A stretch of DNA of 64,000 nt, from contig CAZDQL010000028.1 in the NCBI GenBank assembly GCA_964507325.1, positions 1 through 64,000 on the forward strand, written 5' to 3'. Both the position numbers and the translations under genes were made by a program. Shown here piece by piece: positions 1 through 8,089 of this stretch. The notes beneath the pieces are model-generated. The model was not told where the DNA came from. It was given only the letters and a program-made list of their open reading frames with translations, and made no database searches. Source of the DNA: CAZDQL01 sp964507325. Its GTDB lineage: Bacteria; Planctomycetota; UBA1135; GCA-002686595. Positions within the stretch are counted from its first letter, which is position 1. Every line of letters starts with the position of its first letter.

Positions 1-104
<104 letters not shown>

Positions 105-163
105 ACGACCCATCCATGACATCTCGTTGACACCCTCCAACCCCCGCGACTTACCCTCATCCC

Positions 164-2008
164 ATGCCCTCCCACCCCCGCCTACGGGAGCGCGCCGTCC
201 TCGCCGCGGGTTTCGTCTCCGCGGGAGCCCTGGCGTGGGCGGCCCTGGCGCCGGGGGACGATCCCGACCTGCGGGCGCGGGTGGGGATCGAGCGCCGGGC
301 GGAGGGTGCGGCGGAGTTGTGTCGGCTGGCGTGGGAGCGAATGGCGCTCTCCCCCGACTCGCCCTTGGGACGCGAGGTGTGGACGGGGCGCGTCAACGAT
401 CTCGCGCCGGCGCCGCGCGTTCCGGGGGTCGATCGCCACCGGCGTTCGGGGGCTCCGGAGGCGTTCGATCTCCTGCTGGCGGAGGCGGAGGAAGAGGGCG
501 ATCTCGCCGCCCTCGAAGAGGCCCTGGCGGAACACCCCGCAGCCGCCCGCCGGGCCGAGGGGCGCCTGCGCGCGATCCAGCTCGCGGCGCGGGCCGCGGA
601 CGCGAGAGCGGTGGCGCGGCACTGGGGCGCGGCGCGGGAGGAGCTCTCCCCCTCCGACGCCCGCCGGGACACCGCCTACCTCCTGCTCGACGCCCTGGCC
701 GCCGCGCCGCTGCTCAGCCACGCCACTCGCGCCGAAGCGCAGCTCGAGCTCGCGGCCCTCTGGTTGACCGGGGAGCTGGCCCTGCCCACGGGGGGGGACG
801 GGTGGATCGACGGCAGAGCGGCCCTCGATCCGCGCTTGGAGGTCTTGGCTCGAGCGCTCGAGGATCTGGCGCCGGAAGGCGTCTCCGAAGCGCGTCGCGC
901 CGTGGATCGGGAGGGGCGCGTCCTGCGCGCGCTGGCGGAGACGGTCGGCGGGATCGAAGCCCCTGCGCCGGACGGACGCTGGCATCGCATCGAGGGCACC
1001 GACCTCCTCGCGCGGGCGGAGCGCGGTGGCGAGCTGGCGCTGACCGCCTGCGACGATGGCGAGCTGGTGCCGGTGGTGGAGCGGGCGGCGGAGCTCGCCT
1101 CCGGATTCACCCTGGCCGAGACGGGGGAGCCGGTCGGCTCCCCGCTCAGGATCGCGGGGCGGGAGCTGCGCCTGCACCACCCCGACCCGCAGTCCCTGGT
1201 CGCCGACGAGATCGGTCGGCTGCGCCTCCTGCGCCTCGGCTTCGCGGTGCTGGCCCTGCTCTCCGCCGCGCTGGCCCTCTTCGCCCACCGCGCGCTGGTG
1301 CGCGGCCGGCGCCTGGCGGAGCTCAAGAGCCGCTTCGTGGCGGGCGTCTCCCACGATCTGCGCACGCCCCTGGCCTCGATCCTCCTGATGGCGGAGAACC
1401 TGGAGGAGGGTCGGGTCGGCGACGCGCAGGGGCGCGCGCGCTACCACTCGAGCATCCGGCGCGAGGCGACGCGCCTGCGCCGGCTGGTGGAGGACGTGCT
1501 CGACTTTTCGCGCATCGAGCGCGGGGAGCGGGCCAAGCTCGCCATCGAGGAGGTCGACCTGGGGCGCTGGCTCGACGAGCTCGAAGGGGAGCTCGCCGAC
1601 CGCGTGCGGGAGGCGGGGGCGCAGCTGTCGCTCGCGCGCCGCGATCTGCCCCGCAGCGCGCCGATCGACGCCGACGCCCTGCGGCGCGCCCTCTCGAACC
1701 TGGTGGACAACGCGCTCTGCCACTCCGGCTCCAGCGAGCTCGAGCTCTGCGTCCGCGCCGAGGAGGGGGACCTCCTGCTCGAGGTCGCGGACCGCGGCCG
1801 TGGCATCCCCGCCGCCCGCCGGGAAGCCCTTTTCCAGCCCTTCGTCCAAGGCTCCCGCCCCACCGAGCGGGGCGGCGGCAGCGGGCTGGGCCTGGCGATC
1901 GTGCGCGAGATCGCCCGCGGCCACGGCGGCGAGGCGTCGATCGAGGACAATCACGACGGTGTGGGCGCGCGGGTGCGCCTGCGGTTGCCACTGGAGGACG
2001 CGCGATGA
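164..2008 (+). CDS. Membrane sensor histidine kinase
   Basis: A 614-residue sensor kinase that should autophosphorylate and pass phosphate to the regulator encoded by the next gene. An N-terminal membrane segment (about residues 10-28) and a second at about 355-375 bracket a ~320-residue Ala/Glu-rich sensor region of no recognised family, presumably periplasmic. The cytoplasmic part starts with a HisKA H-box, SHDLRTPL, with the phospho-acceptor at His397. It ends with a HATPase domain showing an N-box (NLVDNALCHSG), G1 (DRGRGIP) and G2 (GGSGLGLAIV). There is no clear HAMP domain between the second membrane segment and the H-box. The stop overlaps the response-regulator ATG as ATGA, so the pair is translationally coupled. 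The signal sensed is unknown. Confidence 0.92.
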   Translation: MPSHPRLRERAVLAAGFVSAGALAWAALAPGDDPDLRARVGIERRAEGAAELCRLAWERMALSPDSPLGREVWTGRVNDLAPAPRVPGVDRHRRSGAPEAFDLLLAEAEEEGDLAALEEALAEHPAAARRAEGRLRAIQLAARAADARAVARHWGAAREELSPSDARRDTAYLLLDALAAAPLLSHATRAEAQLELAALWLTGELALPTGGDGWIDGRAALDPRLEVLARALEDLAPEGVSEARRAVDREGRVLRALAETVGGIEAPAPDGRWHRIEGTDLLARAERGGELALTACDDGELVPVVERAAELASGFTLAETGEPVGSPLRIAGRELRLHHPDPQSLVADEIGRLRLLRLGFAVLALLSAALALFAHRALVRGRRLAELKSRFVAGVSHDLRTPLASILLMAENLEEGRVGDAQGRARYHSSIRREATRLRRLVEDVLDFSRIERGERAKLAIEEVDLGRWLDELEGELADRVREAGAQLSLARRDLPRSAPIDADALRRALSNLVDNALCHSGSSELELCVRAEEGDLLLEVADRGRGIPAARREALFQPFVQGSRPTERGGGSGLGLAIVREIARGHGGEASIEDNHDGVGARVRLRLPLEDAR

Positions 2009-2718
2009 ACCGACCCCGCGTGCTGGTCGTCGAGGACGAGCTCCCCCTGCGCATGGCCCTGGTCGACGCCCTGGCCGTGGAGGGCTTCGAGCCGATCGAA
2101 GCGGAAGACGGGGAGCAGGGGCTCGCCCTGGCCCTCAGCGAGGGACCGGAGGCGATCCTGCTCGACCTGATGCTGCCCAAACGCGACGGCTTCAGCGTGC
2201 TGCGCGCCCTGCGCGAGGACCACCTGACCTCGCCGGTCCTGATCCTCTCGGCGCGCGGGGAGGAGTGGGATCGGGTGCAAGGTTTCGAGTACGGAGCGGA
2301 CGACTACCTGGTCAAGCCCTTCTCGATGAAGGAGCTGCTCCTGCGCCTGCGCGCCGCGTTGAAGCGCGCCGAGGGGGGGACGCCGGGGCTCGACCTCTCG
2401 TCGGGCAAGGCGCGCTTCGGGGCGGTGGAGGTGGACTTCGCCGCCTACTGCCTGACGAACGGCGGGACGCGCCACGGCCTCTCGCGGCGCGAGTTGGAGC
2501 TCTTGCGCTACTTCCTCGCCCACGAAGGGGAGGCGCTGGACCGCCTGCGGATCCTCTCCGACGTCTGGGGCACGGACGAGAACCCGACCACGCGCACGAT
2601 CGACACCCACGTCCTGAAGTTGCGCAAGAAGATCGAGGCCGACCCCGAGGCGCCCTGTCACCTGGTGACGGTGCACGGGGTGGGGTATCGCTTCAATCGT
2701 CGGGGGGAGGCGCGTTGA
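2005..2718 (+). CDS. OmpR/PhoB-family response regulator
   Basis: A 237-residue response regulator partnered with the overlapping histidine kinase. The receiver domain (residues 1-120) has the acidic pair VVEDE, the phospho-acceptor Asp54 in LLDLMLPKRDG and the conserved Lys104 in LVKPFS. The C-terminal half is a winged-helix DNA-binding domain, with LSRRELELLRYF, the TRTIDTHVLKLRKKIE recognition region and the terminal VHGVGYRF hairpin typical of OmpR/PhoB proteins. The ATG lies inside the kinase stop (ATGA). Target genes are unknown; the directly repeated element at 3262-3293 just downstream is one candidate site. Confidence 0.95.
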   Translation: MNRPRVLVVEDELPLRMALVDALAVEGFEPIEAEDGEQGLALALSEGPEAILLDLMLPKRDGFSVLRALREDHLTSPVLILSARGEEWDRVQGFEYGADDYLVKPFSMKELLLRLRAALKRAEGGTPGLDLSSGKARFGAVEVDFAAYCLTNGGTRHGLSRRELELLRYFLAHEGEALDRLRILSDVWGTDENPTTRTIDTHVLKLRKKIEADPEAPCHLVTVHGVGYRFNRRGEAR

Positions 2719-2746
2719 CGGAACGCTACACTCGGCCCACCCGCTC

Positions 2747-3256
2747 ATGCGCCGCTTGGCCCTGATCCTCATCGCTGCCGCCCTCGCGCTCCTGGGGGTG
2801 ATGGAGCTCCGTCAGTGGCTCGCCTCGCCGGAGACGAAGATCCGCTGGCGCATCGAGCAGATGGTCGGTGGATTCAACGACGCCCACCTCGCGCCCTGCC
2901 TGAAGGGCGTGGCCGAGTCGTGGTGGGACGAGGGGGGTCGCGTCGATCGGGAAGAACTGGCCGACGCTCTGCGCTACCTCTTCCTGCAGGAGAGGGACCC
3001 GCAGACGAAGGCCTTTCGCTTCCGCGTCGAGCTCGAGGAGGGACCCGCCACCACCCTCGATCCCGAGGACGGGTCGCTGGCGAGGGCCGCCCTGCTGGCG
3101 CGCTTCGACCGCCTGGCCCGGGGCGAATGGTCCCCCACCTGGCGGGTCCGCATCGAGGCCGAGCTCGCCGAGGACGAGGAGCACGGTTGGCAAGTGACCT
3201 GGACGGAACGCGAGACGCTCTGGTCGGACGGGAAGCTGGTGCGCGCGACGCGTTGA
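2747..3256 (+). CDS. Small membrane-anchored protein, NTF2/SnoaL-like fold possible
   Basis: A 169-residue protein of unknown function. Residues 3-20 form a hydrophobic signal anchor followed by a soluble region rich in charged residues. The alternation of helices and Arg/Trp-rich strands, with two conserved-looking Trp regions (SWWDEGG and WSPTWRVRIEAE), resembles NTF2/SnoaL-like folds, but this is only an impression from the pattern. It starts 28 bases after the response regulator and is on the same strand, so it may be a third member of the two-component operon. No lipobox or catalytic motif is visible. Confidence 0.7.
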   Translation: MRRLALILIAAALALLGVMELRQWLASPETKIRWRIEQMVGGFNDAHLAPCLKGVAESWWDEGGRVDREELADALRYLFLQERDPQTKAFRFRVELEEGPATTLDPEDGSLARAALLARFDRLARGEWSPTWRVRIEAELAEDEEHGWQVTWTERETLWSDGKLVRATR

Positions 3257-3261
3257 CGGAT

Positions 3262-3293
3262 CGGTGACAAGCGGCGCATCTCGCGGTGACAAG
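3262..3293 (+). promoter_or_regulatory. 22-bp-spaced direct repeat upstream of the HEAT-repeat gene
   Basis: The decamer CGGTGACAAG occurs twice, at 3262-3271 and 3284-3293, with a 22-bp period, which is two helical turns. It sits between the two-component operon and the HEAT-repeat gene. GTGACA within the second copy matches five of six bases of a -35 element. OmpR/PhoB regulators bind direct repeats on one DNA face, so this could be a target of the neighbouring regulator. Only the repeat itself is seen; the function is inferred. Confidence 0.3.
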
Positions 3294-3366
3294 GTGCGCG
3301 CGGCCCGGTCGTACAACCCGCCGCTAGGCCAAGGGGGCCGAAGCCATCCCCGAGGGAGAAGGAACG

Positions 3367-6222
3367 ATGGAACACCGACCGAAGACCTACCGACCGATCG
3401 CAAGCCTCTTCTGCGCCGGCCTCTTGGTGGCCTCCGCCGCGGCTCAGGAGCAGGAGCTCACGCTGCGGGAGGTGCGCGGAGCCCTGGCCGAGATCGAGCT
3501 CTCGGTGGTCGCCCACCGGGAGCTCGATGCCGCGGACGAGCGGCTGGGGGAGCTGCGCCAGCAGCTCGCGCAGCAACTCGCCGCGGATTCCGACTCCGCG
3601 GAGCTCCGGGAGGCGGGGGTGCTCGTCCTCCTGGCCCAGGTGGAGCTGGAGCTGGCCCGCGGACGGGTCGAAGAGGCCTGGAAGGCCTTCCCCGAGCCGC
3701 CTGAAGGTGCAGGACCGGCCGACCCCGAGCGGATCCCGATCGAGGGGCTGGGCGTGATCGTCCCCGATCCGCGGGTCGTCGAAATGAAGCGCTACGTCGC
3801 TGCGCGGCGAGAGGGGGCAGCGGGGAGCGCACCAGAAGGCGAGGCCCTGATCGGGCTGCCCCTGGCGAGGGACGAAGTGGAGGAGGCGGTGCGAGATGCC
3901 CTCAGGACCGGCAACTCCTCCTTCATCCTGCAGCTCGGTGAACGCGCCGCCCCCACTCTGGCGGCCGTGGTCGAGGAGAAACTCGACGTCTTCCCCTCCA
4001 AGAAGGGAGCCTTGTGCCTGCTCGCTCAGGTGCATCCGGCAACCGCCGAGAAGGTCATCGCGCGCAACCTCGGCAAGGGCGGCTTCTTCTGGAAGAAGCG
4101 CGTCCTCCACGCCTTCAACTGGGTCCTTCCCGGCAGCGTCACCTGGGACGCGAGTTCCGGCCTACCCGCGACTTGCCGCTTGCCCGGATTGATCGAAGCC
4201 CTCGAGGTGCTGGTCGAGGACGAGGAGGTTGGTAACGAGGCCCTCATTCCGCTCTCCTGGGTCGCGTCGAAGCAGGCCTTGACGCCCGAGCTCCAGGCCT
4301 CACTCGCACGCGCCCTGGTCGCCGAGGAGCCGGAGCGACGCGCCGCGGCTGTGGCGCTGCTCCCCGAACACCGCCCCAGCAAGAACCTCGTTCCGGTGCT
4401 CGAGGCCGTTCTGACCGCGGAAGATGCGGACCTGCGCGCACGCGCGGCGCAGCTCCTCTGCGAGTTTCCCGCCTGGAACGACGCCTTGGCGGCTCAGGTA
4501 GACGATCCCGATTTCCGGGTGAGGGCGAGCGTGGCGCAGTTGGCGGACAGGCACGCCAGGAACGCGTCCTCGGGATCCTGGGAGCTCCTGCGGAGGCTCT
4601 TCGGGGACACGTCCCTGGAGGTTCGTCAAAGGGCCCTGCTGGGCGCCGAGGGGCTCCCCGTGAAGCAGGTCGTCAGCACCGATGGGCGTGGCAGAACGTG
4701 GACCAGCAAGCGGTTCGTCAGACCGCTGCCCCTTGAGGATCTCCTGCCCTTGACGAAGGATCCGGAGATCAGGGTCCGCCGCGGGGTTCTCGAGCTGGCG
4801 GTTCGCTCGCCCTTCGACCAGGCCCTCGCGCTGTTCGAAGCACTGGCCACGGACAGCACCCTCGAGGTCCTGGGCGACCTCGAAGGTGCGATCGGGAACT
4901 TCCCCACTCACGAGCGGCCCCTCGGAATGCTGCGCGTGCTCCAGGTGTTCTACGACAACCCTCACTACCCCTTCGAGAGATCCAACCGGTGGTTCCAGCG
5001 GGGGATCGAAGAGATCCGTGGCCACGAGGCCAGTGCCGAGGAATGCGCGCGTTGGGCAGCGGAGAAGGGTGGATTCGCCCTCCAGTTCCTGTTGTCCCAC
5101 GGCGTGGGTCCCGTGGCGCACCGCGTCTCGCCGGAGACCCTGCGTTCCGTGCTGCTGGTGGCGGACCGACAGTTGGACCGCACGGCGGTCTTCGGTGATC
5201 ACTTCACCGCAGGGAAGATGTCCGAGGGCCATCTCCGCATGCTGCGCGCGCTGGCGGGCGAGCCCTCCGCTTCCGCGCAGCTGCGCGCCTATGCCGCCTT
5301 GGCGGTGGCGCGGCAGAGTGAGGGCGACGTGCCCACGGCTGCTCTGCTCGACGCCCTGCGCGACCCAGCGTTGAAAGGCCGGGACTGGGACGAAGTGATC
5401 GACTCCCTCTCCGACTGTGTGCGAAACCTCCCGCGCGCCAAGCGGAACACCGTAGTCGCCGCGGTCGTCGCCGACGAGGGCACCTCGGGAGTGTTCGCGA
5501 ACCACATCGCCGGCAATGTCGACTACTCCGCGCCTGGGGCAACTGCCCTGGCCGATGCGGTGCTTGGGCGCTGGTGCTCGAAAGATGCCGACCAGGATGG
5601 GGAGAGGGCTGTGCGGCGGCTCCTGCAGGCGATGGCGTTGCAGCCCCGTGTGCGTGACACAGCGGTCTTGCGTGACTTGATAGCGACCGCCCATCCCGAC
5701 TGGGCTCCCCACGCAGTCGAGACGGTGGGGAAACTGCGCGATGCCTCCTTCCTGCCTCTCCTGGCGAAGGTGGTCCGCGAGCAGCGTGGCACCGCCCAGT
5801 GGAACGTCGCGGTGACGAAGGCTCTCCCCGGGCTCTTCACCGACGAGGCCGCCGAGCTGCTCCTGGAAGCCGCGGCCCTCGCGGACGACCCGGAGACGCG
5901 CAAGCACTGCCTCGCCTCCCTGGAGGAGATGCGCAAGTACTTCCTGGCGCGTGACTACTGGGCGCGCCGCAAGACCCTCGAGGCCTCGCGGGAGGAGGCG
6001 GTGGAGGAGCTCGTCGCGATGCTCGACGACTCCACCCCGGCGGTCCGCGCCCAGGCCGCAGCGGGGCTCGCCACCTTTGACGCCATCGAGGCGATCCCGG
6101 CGCTGATCCGGCTCCTCAAGGACCCCGACGCGTCGGTCGCCAAGGCGGCCAGCCAGGCGCTGGTACGGTTGAACCGGGCTCGCGAAGCCGAGACGGGGGA
6201 ATCCCAGGGAGAGGGCGAATAG
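3367..6222 (+). CDS. Secreted HEAT-repeat protein
   Basis: A 951-residue exported protein. A short signal peptide (ASLFCAGLLVASAAA) is followed by a helical N-terminal region. Many degenerate HEAT/armadillo repeats then run from about residue 150 to the C-terminus, including LKDPDASVAKAASQALVRL and LDDSTPAVRAQAAAGLATF, which are close to the consensus. HEAT solenoids act as protein-binding scaffolds; no catalytic residues are visible. The ATG follows a purine-rich GGGAGAAGG. It is expressed alone, with a strong hairpin terminator just after the stop. Large secreted HEAT proteins are common in Planctomycetota, but the partner of this one is unknown. Confidence 0.85.
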   Translation: MEHRPKTYRPIASLFCAGLLVASAAAQEQELTLREVRGALAEIELSVVAHRELDAADERLGELRQQLAQQLAADSDSAELREAGVLVLLAQVELELARGRVEEAWKAFPEPPEGAGPADPERIPIEGLGVIVPDPRVVEMKRYVAARREGAAGSAPEGEALIGLPLARDEVEEAVRDALRTGNSSFILQLGERAAPTLAAVVEEKLDVFPSKKGALCLLAQVHPATAEKVIARNLGKGGFFWKKRVLHAFNWVLPGSVTWDASSGLPATCRLPGLIEALEVLVEDEEVGNEALIPLSWVASKQALTPELQASLARALVAEEPERRAAAVALLPEHRPSKNLVPVLEAVLTAEDADLRARAAQLLCEFPAWNDALAAQVDDPDFRVRASVAQLADRHARNASSGSWELLRRLFGDTSLEVRQRALLGAEGLPVKQVVSTDGRGRTWTSKRFVRPLPLEDLLPLTKDPEIRVRRGVLELAVRSPFDQALALFEALATDSTLEVLGDLEGAIGNFPTHERPLGMLRVLQVFYDNPHYPFERSNRWFQRGIEEIRGHEASAEECARWAAEKGGFALQFLLSHGVGPVAHRVSPETLRSVLLVADRQLDRTAVFGDHFTAGKMSEGHLRMLRALAGEPSASAQLRAYAALAVARQSEGDVPTAALLDALRDPALKGRDWDEVIDSLSDCVRNLPRAKRNTVVAAVVADEGTSGVFANHIAGNVDYSAPGATALADAVLGRWCSKDADQDGERAVRRLLQAMALQPRVRDTAVLRDLIATAHPDWAPHAVETVGKLRDASFLPLLAKVVREQRGTAQWNVAVTKALPGLFTDEAAELLLEAAALADDPETRKHCLASLEEMRKYFLARDYWARRKTLEASREEAVEELVAMLDDSTPAVRAQAAAGLATFDAIEAIPALIRLLKDPDASVAKAASQALVRLNRAREAETGESQGEGE

Positions 6223-6241
6223 CCGTCCCGGGACCACGAAA

Positions 6242-6277
6242 GCGCCCGCACGCCACCTTCCCGGGGCGTGCGGGCGC
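6242..6277 (+). terminator. Hairpin terminator after the HEAT-repeat gene
   Basis: A perfect 13-bp inverted repeat (GCGCCCGCACGCC and its complement) encloses a 10-base loop and is followed by GTTCTT. It lies 20 bases after the stop of the HEAT-repeat gene and before the BlaI operator, so it separates the two transcription units. The T-run is short, as is common in GC-rich genomes. Confidence 0.75.
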
Positions 6278-6336
6278 GTTCTTGGGTGGTGAGGCGACCC
6301 TTACGAAAAGCTCGCACAAAGGGGACTTGCGCCCCA

Positions 6337-6364
6337 ACTACCTCGGTAGTATTACCCCGGTAGT
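6337..6364 (+). promoter_or_regulatory. Tandem BlaI-type operator
   Basis: Two abutting 14-bp dyads: ACTACCTCGGTAGT (6337-6350, perfect) and ATTACCCCGGTAGT (6351-6364, one half-site substitution). They end 28 bases before the BlaI-family repressor ATG. BlaI/MecI dimers bind dyads with TAC...GTA cores, and two adjacent dyads fit cooperative binding by two dimers. The sequence TAGTAT (6347-6352) across the junction could be the -10 element, so occupancy would block the promoter. This is the likely autoregulatory site of the blaI-M56 operon. Confidence 0.7.
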
Positions 6365-6392
6365 CGATCCCGACCGAGCCCACTGCGACCCC

Positions 6393-6779
6393 ATGCCGAA
6401 CCGCAAATCCCTCGGAGACCTCCAGCTCGCGATCCTGCGCATCCTGTGGGAAGAGTCCGAGGCGACCGTGGCCCAGGTCCACCGCGCCCTGCACCCGGAG
6501 CGCGGCCTGGCCCTCACCACCATCGCCACGATGCTCTCCAAGATGGAGAAGCGCGACCTCGTCGCCCACCGCCGCGAGGGACGCCTCTTCGTCTACCGGC
6601 CGCTGGTCACCGAGACCGAGGTCCACCGCTCGATGGTGGGCGACCTGACCGAGCGCCTCTTCGAGGGGCGCACCTCGGCCCTGGTCAACCACCTGCTCAC
6701 CGAGCAGGAGATCGACCCCGACGAGCTCGACGCCATCCGCCGCCTGCTCGAGGCGCGCACGAGGGAGGAGCGCCGGTGA
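6393..6779 (+). CDS. blaI: BlaI/MecI/CopY-family transcriptional repressor
   Basis: A 128-residue winged-helix repressor of the penicillinase-repressor family (PF03965). The N-terminal part shows LGDLQLAILRILWEE followed by ATVAQVHRAL and the recognition-helix region LTTIATMLSKMEKRDLV. The C-terminal dimerisation region ends in EIDPDELDAIRRLLEA, typical of the family, where the membrane peptidase triggers cleavage or release. The ATG at 6393 is chosen because upstream in-frame codons run through the operator and are unlike the family N-terminus. The stop overlaps the GTG of the M56 peptidase gene (GTGA). Regulation is probably autogenous through the dyads at 6337-6364. No beta-lactamase is nearby. 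Confidence 0.93.
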   Translation: MPNRKSLGDLQLAILRILWEESEATVAQVHRALHPERGLALTTIATMLSKMEKRDLVAHRREGRLFVYRPLVTETEVHRSMVGDLTERLFEGRTSALVNHLLTEQEIDPDELDAIRRLLEARTREERR

Positions 6780-8089
6780 GCTCCATTCAACTCACCGCCC
6801 TGGCCTGGCTCCTGACCTACGCGCTGCACAGCACCCTGCTCCTGGCGGCGGTCTGGCTCGTCGCGCGCTGGCTGCGATCGGCGCGGGTGCGTGAGCTGCT
6901 CTGGCGCACGGCGCTCTTCGGCGCCCTCGCGAGCGCCACGGTGCAGGTCCTGCTCCTCCCGCGCTGGTCGAGCGCGCGTTGGGTGCTCGAGCCGGCGCCG
7001 GTGGCGCAGGAGCTCGACGCCGTCGCGTCGGAGCCCGCGGAATGGTTGGCGGCCCCCCCACCCTCGGAGGAGGAGGCGGCCCTGCTCGCGACCGCCCCGG
7101 CGCAGCCGTGGATCGACTGGTCCCAGCTCGGCTGGGCACTGGGCGGCGTCGCGCTGCTCGCCTCCATCGTCGCAGGCGCGCGCGGTCTGGCATTCCACTT
7201 CACCCGACGCCGGCCGGTGCGCGAGGACCCCATGTTGACGATCCTCGCCGACCTCTGTGCGCGGACCGGAGTACGCCGCGGGGTGCGGCTGACCGTCTCG
7301 CCTCGGTTGCGCACCCCGGTGGCGTTGGGGCTGTTCCGGCCGGAGATCTGCGTCCCGCCCCGCGCCCTGCACCAGCTCTCCCGCCGCTCCGCGGAGGCGA
7401 TGCTGGCCCACGAGCTGGCCCACCTGGCGCGCTTCGATCCCCTCTGGCACGCGCTGGCTCGCCTGGTCCGAACCGTCTTCTTCTTCCAGCCCCTCAACCG
7501 ACTCGCCTGCCGACGGCTGAACGCCTGCGCAGAGTTCCTCTGTGACGAGTGGGCGGTGGCGCGCACCGGCGATCGCCTCGGACTGGCGCGCTGCTTGAGC
7601 GAGGTCGCGGACTGGCTGGTGGGCGCGCGGCGGGCCGCCCCCGTCTGCCCCATGGCGGACCTGCACTCGCCCCTGGGAGCGCGCATCGAGCGCATCCTGG
7701 ACGAGGAGCGCAGGAGCGAGCCCCGCGGCGCCGGCCTGCTGCCGATCGGCGTGGCGCTGCTCGCAGCCACCGTGGTGCTGGCGCCCGGGTTCGCCGCTCC
7801 CCGCGCGGAGGAGCCAGAGGCGCCCCCGCCCACGGCGTCGACCGAGGATCGGATCGGCGCCCTCTGGGCGGGCGTGGAGCGCCAGTGGGCGGCGCTCGAG
7901 GAGGAGTTCGACAGGATCCAGGCCATCGCCGAGGAGCGCGAGCTCGCGCCCGCGACGCGTGAACGGCTACTGCGGACGCAGGAGCGTCTGCGCAACTTCG
8001 AGACCAGGAAGGACGTGGTCGGAGCGCTGCTCGCCCGGTGGCAGGCGCGTCTCGAGGACCGCACCGCAACCCCCACGAGGACCCCGTGA
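6776..8089 (+). CDS. BlaR1/MecR1-type M56 membrane metallopeptidase
   Basis: A 437-residue integral-membrane zinc protease. Membrane helices lie in the first ~70 residues and near 115-135, and one at about 320-345 precedes the periplasmic tail. The zinc motif HELAH is at His212-Glu213-His216, followed by the M56 motif EFLCDEWAV with the downstream acidic ligand. In BlaR1/MecR1 the protease transmits a periplasmic signal that inactivates BlaI. This protein lacks the C-terminal penicillin-binding sensor domain; it ends in a ~95-residue Glu/Arg-rich coiled region. It therefore probably senses something other than beta-lactam. The GTG start overlaps the blaI stop, and the stop (TGATG) overlaps the next gene. 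Confidence 0.9.
   Translation: MSSIQLTALAWLLTYALHSTLLLAAVWLVARWLRSARVRELLWRTALFGALASATVQVLLLPRWSSARWVLEPAPVAQELDAVASEPAEWLAAPPPSEEEAALLATAPAQPWIDWSQLGWALGGVALLASIVAGARGLAFHFTRRRPVREDPMLTILADLCARTGVRRGVRLTVSPRLRTPVALGLFRPEICVPPRALHQLSRRSAEAMLAHELAHLARFDPLWHALARLVRTVFFFQPLNRLACRRLNACAEFLCDEWAVARTGDRLGLARCLSEVADWLVGARRAAPVCPMADLHSPLGARIERILDEERRSEPRGAGLLPIGVALLAATVVLAPGFAAPRAEEPEAPPPTASTEDRIGALWAGVERQWAALEEEFDRIQAIAEERELAPATRERLLRTQERLRNFETRKDVVGALLARWQARLEDRTATPTRTP

Noticed and set aside
4300..6237. A 645-residue open frame antisense to the HEAT-repeat gene
   Set aside because: Composition is a high-GC mirror of the real gene, with no domain, and it overlaps it entirely; the plus-strand HEAT repeats are clear.
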